From the NCBI GenBank assembly GCA_041394725.1, contig JAWKHR010000008.1:62001-126000 (forward strand): 64,000 bases of DNA. Reading direction: 5' to 3'. Below the pieces are notes generated by a model, which searched no databases, was not told the DNA's origin, and worked only from the letters and a program-made list of their open reading frames with translations. Source of the DNA: JAWKHR01 sp041394725 (GTDB lineage: Bacteria; Acidobacteriota; Vicinamibacteria; Vicinamibacterales; SCN-69-37). Below, one piece after another: positions 59,037 through 64,000 of the stretch (position 1 is its first letter; every line of letters begins with the position of its first letter). Position numbers and translations under genes: made by a program.

Positions 59037-61688
59037 ATGATGAGCCGTTCGCCCCTGCGCTGGACGCGCCATGCGTCCGTCCGTTCGCGCCTGATCGCAC
59101 TCCTCTGTTCCGGCGTCCTGCTGGCGGCCTCCGCCGTCCCGGCCCAGGCGCAGCTCAAGGCCGTGGTCGTGGCCAGCGGGTTCAACTTTCCGCTCGGGTT
59201 CGTCCAGGACCCGACGATGGCCAACGTGCAGTACGTGCTGGAGAAGGAAGGGCGGATTCGCGTGCTGGTGGACGGCACGCTCCAGTCGTTCGACTTCCTC
59301 GACCTGTCGGGCCAGGTATCGACCGACAGCGAACGCGGCCTGCTCGGCATGGTCTTCGCGACCGACTACGCGACGAGCGGGCGGTTCTTCGTCAACTTCA
59401 CCAACCTCGACGGCCACACCGTCGTCGCGCGCTACCTTCGATCGACGGGTGACCCGCTGAGGGCCGACGCCGGCTCGCGGTTCGACCTGCGCTGGGGCGG
59501 GCCGTCCGGCGACCGGTTCATCGTGCAGCCGATCGCCAATCACAACGGCGGCCACATGGCGTTCGGCGCCGATGGCTACCTGTACATCGGGATGGGCGAT
59601 GGCGGCGGCGGTGGCGATCCCAGCAACAACGCCCAGAACCCGAACACGTGGCTCGGCAAGATGCTGCGGATCGACGTCAACGTCGCCGACAGCGACCCCG
59701 AGGGTTACGCGGTGCCGGGCGACAATCCCTTCGTGGGCGGCGGCGGCCTGCCGGAGATCTGGGCCTTCGGCGTCCGCAATCCCTGGCAGTTCACGTTCGA
59801 CCTCGGCGGGCCGTCCGGGCCCGGCACGAACGGCATGTTCATGGGCGACGTCGGCCAGGGCGCCTGGGAGGAAGTGAACTTCGAGCCGGCCGGCGCCGGC
59901 GGACGCAACTACGGCTGGTGCCCGTTCGAGGGCAACCACGCGTTCCAGAACACCGACGGCACGTGCGCGGATGCGGCGTACACGGCGCTCACGTTCCCGA
60001 TCCTCGAGTACGACCATTCGGTCGGGCACTCGATCACGGGGGGCTACGTCTACCGCGGCACGGCGCTCGGCGGCGCCTATCAGGGCCGCTACTTCTACGC
60101 GGACTTCATCTTCGGACGCGTGTGGTCGGTCGGCTTCAGCATCAACGGCAGCGGCGAGGCGGTGCCGGGGACGCCGGTCGAGCACACCGATGATCTCGAG
60201 GCCGCGCTCGGCAACATCAGCTCGTTCGGCATCGACGCGGCGGGTGAGCTCTACCTGGTGAGCTATCAGGGGTCGGTCCTGAAGATCGTGCTCGATTCCA
60301 CGCCGCCGCCTTCGCCGGTGCCGACCGTGACGCTCACGATCGTCGCCCCGTCGGGCGGATCGGTCCTCGGTCCGGGCCTGCAGTGCGGCGTCGCCGGTGG
60401 CAGCTGCGTGGTGGAGCTGCCGCAGGGCACGACGGTCGGCCTCGACGCGCAGGCGGCGGCCGGCTTCGTCTTCTCGGCGTTCACCGGCGACGCGGACTGC
60501 GCCGACGGCCTGTTGACGATGAGCGCGAGCCGGACGTGCTCGGCGACCTTCGTGGCTTCAGGTGGCGGCGGCACGCCCCCGCCGCCTCCGCCTCCGCCGC
60601 CGTCTGGCCTGCTTCGGCTGACGGTCGTCGCGACGGGCAACGGCACCGTCGTCGGCGCCGGGATCACCTGCGGCACGCAGGGCGCCGCGTGCACGGTCGA
60701 CTTTCCGGCCGGGATCGTCCTCGGATTCGACGCGGTGCCCGACAGCGGGAACACGTTCAGCGGCTGGTCCTCGTCGTGTCCCGGCGGGCTGGTGACGCTC
60801 ACGGCGGACCTGACGTGCACCGCGACGTTCTCGAGCGGTGGCGGCTCGCCGCCCCCACCGCCCCCGCCACCCCCGCCGTCCGGCCTGCTGCGCCTCACGT
60901 TCTCCGTCACCGGGAACGGCACGGTCGTCGGCGCCGGGATCGTCTGCGGCACGCAGGGCTCGACGTGCGCGGTCGACTTCCCGGCGGGGATCGTGCTCGG
61001 GTTCGACGCGGTGCCCGACAGCGGCAATTCGCTCAGCGGCTGGTCCTCGTCATGCCCCGGCGGCCTGGTGAGCCTCACGAGCGACCTGACCTGCACGGCG
61101 ACGTTCAGCGGGTCCGGGTCGCCGCCGCCTCCGCCGCCGCCCCCGCCCCCATCGTCGGGTCTCTTCCGGCTGACGGTGGTCGCGCCGTCCGGCGGAACGA
61201 TCTTCGGCGCCGGGATCGTGTGCGGCACGCAGGGTTCGACCTGCGCGGTGGACATGCCGGCCGGAATCACGCTGGGGCTCGACGCGGTGCCCGACGCGGG
61301 CAGTGCCTTCAGCGCGTGGTCCGCCTCGTGCCCGGGCGGCGTCGTGGTGCTGTCGTCCGACCTGACGTGCAGCCCGACGTTCACGGGCAGCACGCCGCCG
61401 CCGCCCCCGCCGCCGGCGAGCGCCCTGGTGCAGCTGACGATCGTGCCGACGACGGGCGGCAGCGTCTTCGGTCCGGCCATCAGCTGCGGTGATGCCGGTG
61501 CGTCGTGTTCGGTGCAGCTGCCCACGGGCGCGACGGTCGGCCTGGACGCGGTAGCCTCGCCGGGCTTCGTCTTCGCCGGCTGGTCGGGCGCGGGCTGCGG
61601 CCCCGTCGTCTCGATGACGACCTCGCGCACCTGCACCGCCACGTTCAACCCGGTGGTCGGCCCTCCCGAGCCGGGCCTGCGCTGGTAA
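59037..61688 (+). CDS. Exported PQQ-type sugar dehydrogenase with five Cys-rich repeats on polyproline linkers
   Basis: A signal peptide (about 1-38, ending PAQAQ) leads into a six-bladed soluble glucose dehydrogenase (GSDH/YliI/HHIP-like) propeller at about 40-420. The catalytic-type histidine lies in NHNGGHMAFGADG (169-181), and GVRNPWQFTFD is also characteristic. Then come five repeats at about 429-507, 524-599, 615-691, 708-783 and 795-871. Each has four cysteines in the same spacing (for example 545, 552, 581, 594) and a GW or AF core, like divergent InlB B-repeats. Linkers of 7-10 prolines separate repeats 1-2, 2-3, 3-4 and 4-5. GAGG precedes ATG 59037. Possible surface aldose dehydrogenase; substrate unknown. 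Confidence 0.9.
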   Translation: MMSRSPLRWTRHASVRSRLIALLCSGVLLAASAVPAQAQLKAVVVASGFNFPLGFVQDPTMANVQYVLEKEGRIRVLVDGTLQSFDFLDLSGQVSTDSERGLLGMVFATDYATSGRFFVNFTNLDGHTVVARYLRSTGDPLRADAGSRFDLRWGGPSGDRFIVQPIANHNGGHMAFGADGYLYIGMGDGGGGGDPSNNAQNPNTWLGKMLRIDVNVADSDPEGYAVPGDNPFVGGGGLPEIWAFGVRNPWQFTFDLGGPSGPGTNGMFMGDVGQGAWEEVNFEPAGAGGRNYGWCPFEGNHAFQNTDGTCADAAYTALTFPILEYDHSVGHSITGGYVYRGTALGGAYQGRYFYADFIFGRVWSVGFSINGSGEAVPGTPVEHTDDLEAALGNISSFGIDAAGELYLVSYQGSVLKIVLDSTPPPSPVPTVTLTIVAPSGGSVLGPGLQCGVAGGSCVVELPQGTTVGLDAQAAAGFVFSAFTGDADCADGLLTMSASRTCSATFVASGGGGTPPPPPPPPPSGLLRLTVVATGNGTVVGAGITCGTQGAACTVDFPAGIVLGFDAVPDSGNTFSGWSSSCPGGLVTLTADLTCTATFSSGGGSPPPPPPPPPPSGLLRLTFSVTGNGTVVGAGIVCGTQGSTCAVDFPAGIVLGFDAVPDSGNSLSGWSSSCPGGLVSLTSDLTCTATFSGSGSPPPPPPPPPPSSGLFRLTVVAPSGGTIFGAGIVCGTQGSTCAVDMPAGITLGLDAVPDAGSAFSAWSASCPGGVVVLSSDLTCSPTFTGSTPPPPPPPASALVQLTIVPTTGGSVFGPAISCGDAGASCSVQLPTGATVGLDAVASPGFVFAGWSGAGCGPVVSMTTSRTCTATFNPVVGPPEPGLRW

Positions 61689-61691
61689 GGG

Positions 61692-61730
61692 GGACGGGTC
61701 TCGGCTGTGGAAAACTCACGAGCCCCGTCC
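61692..61730. terminator. Hairpin between convergent genes
   Basis: GGACGGGTCTCG and CGAGCCCCGTCC pair at 11 of 12 positions around a 15-base loop, between the sugar dehydrogenase and SDR stop codons. It could terminate both transcripts. Confidence 0.5.
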
Positions 61731-61735
61731 GCCGC

Positions 61736-62530
61736 CTAGCGGCCGCCGGTGACGTCGAGGATCGCGCCGGTCACGTAGGACGCCTCGTCCGAGAGCAGCC
61801 AGAGGATGGCGCGCGCGACCTCCTCGGGCTGCGCCCCGCGCCCGAGCGGCACGGTCGGCCCGAGCCGGTCCACGCGCGCCGGCTCGCCGCCGCTGGCGTG
61901 GATGTCGGTGTAGGTGAAGCCCGGCCGCACCGCGTTGACGCGGATGCCTTCGCCGGCCACCTCGCGCGCCAGGCCCAGCGTCATCGTGTCGATGGCGCCC
62001 TTCGAGGCCGCGTAGTCCACGTACTCGTTCGCGGATCCGATCCGTGACGCCATCGACGACACGTTGACGATGGCGCCGCCCGGGCCGCCGTGGCGCGTCG
62101 ACATCCGCCGCACCGCCTCGCGGGCGCAGAGGAACGCGCCGATGACGTTCGTGTCGAACACCCGGTGCAGGCGGGCCGCGTCGATCGCTTCCAGCCGTGT
62201 CTGCCGCTCGAGTACGCCCGCGTTGTTGACGAGCGCGTCCATCCGGCCGAAGGTCGCGTCGACGGCGGCGAACGCGCGGCCGACGTCCGCGTCCACCGAC
62301 ACGTCGGCCACGATCGCCAGCGCGCGGCCGCCGGCCGCCTCGACCGCGCGCGTCGTGGCGTCGGCGTCGGGCGACGGGCGCCGGTACAGGAACGCGACGT
62401 CCCACCCGCCGGCCGCGGCGAGGCGGGCCGTGGCGGCGCCAATCCCGCGGCTGCCGCCGGTGATGACGATGGTGCGGCGGCGCGCACCGGGGGCGGCGGC
62501 GCGCGCGTCGGCGGGCGTGGCGTCGGTCAC
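61736..62530 (-). CDS. Short-chain dehydrogenase/reductase
   Basis: Classical SDR of 264 residues that uses NAD(P)H. Cofactor motif TGGSRGIG at about 24-31, NNAG at 102-105, catalytic Ser158/Ser159 region (VNVSSMAS), Tyr173 and Lys177 (YAASK). VRPGFTYTDIHASGG near 215-230 and the C-terminal SYVTGAILDVTGG are typical. The length suits glucose-dehydrogenase/FabG-like members; substrate unknown. GTG 62530 was chosen because the frame upstream reads through the intergenic region. Confidence 0.9.
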   Translation of the reverse strand: MTDATPADARAAAPGARRRTIVITGGSRGIGAATARLAAAGGWDVAFLYRRPSPDADATTRAVEAAGGRALAIVADVSVDADVGRAFAAVDATFGRMDALVNNAGVLERQTRLEAIDAARLHRVFDTNVIGAFLCAREAVRRMSTRHGGPGGAIVNVSSMASRIGSANEYVDYAASKGAIDTMTLGLAREVAGEGIRVNAVRPGFTYTDIHASGGEPARVDRLGPTVPLGRGAQPEEVARAILWLLSDEASYVTGAILDVTGGR

Positions 62531-62537
62531 GGACGAG

Positions 62538-62543
62538 AGGATA
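62538..62543 (-). promoter_or_regulatory. Candidate -10 hexamer for the SDR gene
   Basis: On the minus strand TATCCT ends seven bases before GTG 62530, implying a leader of about one base. No ribosome binding site is seen. Confidence 0.3.
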
Positions 62544-62660
62544 TCGCAGGCGCCGCGCGCGGAAACCGCTTGCGGCGTTGGTGCGCGTCGTCCAGAATGA
62601 CTCCGTACTCCGGCCGGCGAGCGCGCGTCGGCCCGGACCAGCGACAATCGAGGAGTCTCC

Positions 62661-63518
62661 ATGAACCGCCTGGCCTGTTCGTCGATCCTGGCCGTGCTGT
62701 TGACGTGCGCCGGTGCGACCGGCGCGATCGCGCAGACCTCCACGCTCACTTCCGGCGGCACCGTGCCGAGCGACGTGATGGCCGTGCTGCTGCAGGGATC
62801 GGACGTCGGCTCCGGCCGCGCCTTCGACCTGCGCATCGGATCCGCGCCCGCGGCGTTTCCCGCCGACCTGCTGCCGGCCGGCACCCGCGTCAACGCCACC
62901 GCGGTCGGCCCGCAGGCGACCACGGTCGTCGGCACCCTGACGAGCTACGTCGCGGCGGATCAGCCCGCGTTCGAGGCGATGCTCACGTCCGCCGGCTGGA
63001 TCGAGATGGTCTCGCGGCCGAAGGGCTTCACCGCGATCGTCCAGGGGGTGCCGCTGACGCTCTGCCGCGGCGCCGAGTTCGCGACCGTCTCGTTCGCGCC
63101 ACGGATGCCGTCCGGGATGTTCGTGCGGGCCTCGGTCGCGACCGACGCCTCGCGGACGTGCGCCGCGCCGCACATGTCGGACTTCAGCGACCTCCCGCTG
63201 CCGTCGCTCCGACCGCCGGCGGGCACCGAGTCCTCGGGCGCGGCCATCGGCGGCACGCCCGATGCGACCTACACGACCGTGCGCCTCGCGACCACCCGAC
63301 CGGTGGACCAGATCGCCGCGCACTACCGGGATCAGCTCACCTCGTCGGGCTGGCGGGTGGAGGGCGAGGCGACCGAGAACGGCGCCATGTCCGTGACGCG
63401 CTTCAGCACGGCCTCCACCGGCGGCGACCCGATGAGCGGCATGCTCGTCGTCACCGCGCTCGGCCAGTCCGGCCAGGTGGACGTGCTGCTCCGCCTCGTC
63501 CGCAACACGCTGCGCTAG
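62661..63518 (+). CDS. Exported protein of unknown function
   Basis: The 285-residue product has a signal peptide ending GAIAQT (about residue 25). The mature protein is beta-rich with two alpha/beta-looking halves. Each contains a segment of the form PAFEAMLTSAGWIEM or AAHYRDQLTSSGWRVEGEA, suggesting an internal duplication of a ligand- or protein-binding fold. GAGGAGT lies just upstream of ATG 62661. No named family recognised. Divergent from the SDR. Confidence 0.75.
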   Translation: MNRLACSSILAVLLTCAGATGAIAQTSTLTSGGTVPSDVMAVLLQGSDVGSGRAFDLRIGSAPAAFPADLLPAGTRVNATAVGPQATTVVGTLTSYVAADQPAFEAMLTSAGWIEMVSRPKGFTAIVQGVPLTLCRGAEFATVSFAPRMPSGMFVRASVATDASRTCAAPHMSDFSDLPLPSLRPPAGTESSGAAIGGTPDATYTTVRLATTRPVDQIAAHYRDQLTSSGWRVEGEATENGAMSVTRFSTASTGGDPMSGMLVVTALGQSGQVDVLLRLVRNTLR

Positions 63519-63522
63519 AGGG

Positions 63523-63792
63523 TCAGGCGCTCCGGCGTTTCGCGAATCGCGCGCGGGCCCGCGCGGCTTCCACCTCGCGGTCGCGCGGCGCCGCCGGTGT
63601 CACGAGCGAATCCACCAGCCGCCGGGCCGTGGCCGTCACCTCGTCCACGGCCCGGTCGAACGCCGCCTCGTTGGCGCGCGACGGCCGGGTGAATCCGCTG
63701 ACCTTGCGCACGAACTGCACGGCGGCGGCCCGCACTTCCTCGTCCGTCGCGGGCGGGTCGAAGTTGAACAGCGTCCTGATGTTGCGGCACAT
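63523..63792 (-). CDS. DUF2277 family protein
   Basis: A small protein of 89 residues starting MCRNIRTLFNFDPPATDEEV and containing FVRKVSGFTRPSRANEAAF, the family hallmark. ATG 63792 is chosen because family members begin MCRNI; the frame upstream to 63825 precedes a GGGAGG ribosome binding site. The function of the family is unknown. Convergent with the exported protein, four bases apart. Confidence 0.88.
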   Translation of the reverse strand: MCRNIRTLFNFDPPATDEEVRAAAVQFVRKVSGFTRPSRANEAAFDRAVDEVTATARRLVDSLVTPAAPRDREVEAARARARFAKRRSA

Positions 63793-63820
63793 GGCGGTGG
63801 CGTCCTCCCGGCGGGTGTCG

Positions 63821-63830
63821 GACAATCATA
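63821..63830. promoter_or_regulatory. Overlapping divergent -10 elements
   Basis: TATGAT on the minus strand (63825-63830) suits the DUF2277 gene with a leader of about 30 bases. GACAAT on the plus strand (63821-63826) ends seven bases before GTG 63834, suggesting a leaderless start. Confidence 0.3.
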
Positions 63831-63833
63831 GCC

Positions 63834-64000
63834 GTGGCCGACGGCGTGACTGCGACCGGGCGGGGCCCCGGCGTTCGGTTTCCCCCGCCGCTGCTGTTCG
63901 TGGGCGGCTTCGGCCTCGGTGTGCTGCTGAACCGGCGGCTGGAGTTCCTCGTGACCGGCAGCGGAGCCGGCCCGATCCAGACCACCGTGGGCCTGGCGGC
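63834..64000 (+). CDS. Isoprenylcysteine carboxyl methyltransferase-like protein, N-terminal fragment
   Basis: The visible part, about 55 residues, reads VRFPPPLLFVGGFGLGVLLN, then a short basic loop and another hydrophobic segment. This matches the first helices of small ICMT/phospholipid-methyltransferase-like membrane enzymes. It runs off the window end, so the catalytic region is not seen. Confidence 0.6.
   Translation, partial: MADGVTATGRGPGVRFPPPLLFVGGFGLGVLLNRRLEFLVTGSGAGPIQTTVGLA

Overview
The window is about 64 kb of GC-rich (roughly 70%) bacterial chromosome with dense, mostly operonic genes and many GTG starts. The best guess is an Acidobacteriota genome, probably class Vicinamibacteria. 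The evidence is a large ADOP-type orphan FtsX/MacB permease, a B12-dependent NrdJ, a diderm outer-membrane assembly operon (TamB/BamA-like), an NtrC-type regulator, a DUF2277 protein and PQQ-type sugar dehydrogenase fusions. No rRNA, tRNA, CRISPR array, insertion sequence, integrase remnant or phage gene was seen.

Layout. 1-6.2 kb: dprA, topA, trmFO, xerC, a conserved housekeeping order. 6.2-17.3 kb: a block between xerC and hslV holding an NtrB/NtrC-like pair, an ABC-F ATPase, an orphan HTH-receiver regulator, an ECF sigma/anti-sigma operon with two exported unknown proteins, an APC permease and a PEGA-domain exported protein. 17.4-20.5 kb: hslV, hslU and a lipoprotein with a fibronectin-like end. 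20.5-25.6 kb: FAH-family enzyme, fructose-6-phosphate aldolase/transaldolase, and a three-subunit biotin-dependent acyl-CoA carboxylase. 25.6-33.4 kb: TamB-like protein, BamA/TamA-like barrel with about seven POTRA modules, and a short SurA-like chaperone domain.

33.4-49.8 kb is an accessory surface-glycan locus, nearly all on the minus strand: a CPBP membrane protease, five polytopic GT39-like or related membrane proteins (one frameshifted), four GT-B glycosyltransferases (one frameshifted) and two methyltransferases. 50-64 kb: nrdJ behind probable NrdR boxes, a histidine-rich exported protein, a coiled-coil protein, the ADOP permease, an M24 peptidase, a PQQ-type sugar dehydrogenase with five Cys-containing repeats on polyproline linkers, an SDR, an exported unknown, a DUF2277 protein and the start of an ICMT-like methyltransferase.

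The most unusual signal is at gene junctions. Six same-strand junctions are bridged by an out-of-frame mini-ORF of 7-12 codons. Its start overlaps the upstream stop codon, and its own stop overlaps the downstream start (NTGA ... NTGA). One follows a clear 35-bp tandem duplication and another a 29-bp one. This looks like a stepping-stone form of translational coupling. Also notable are low-complexity tracts (one inserted in frame into trmFO), several likely leaderless starts, and two frameshifted genes whose frames are restored by homopolymer-length changes, so assembly error must be excluded.
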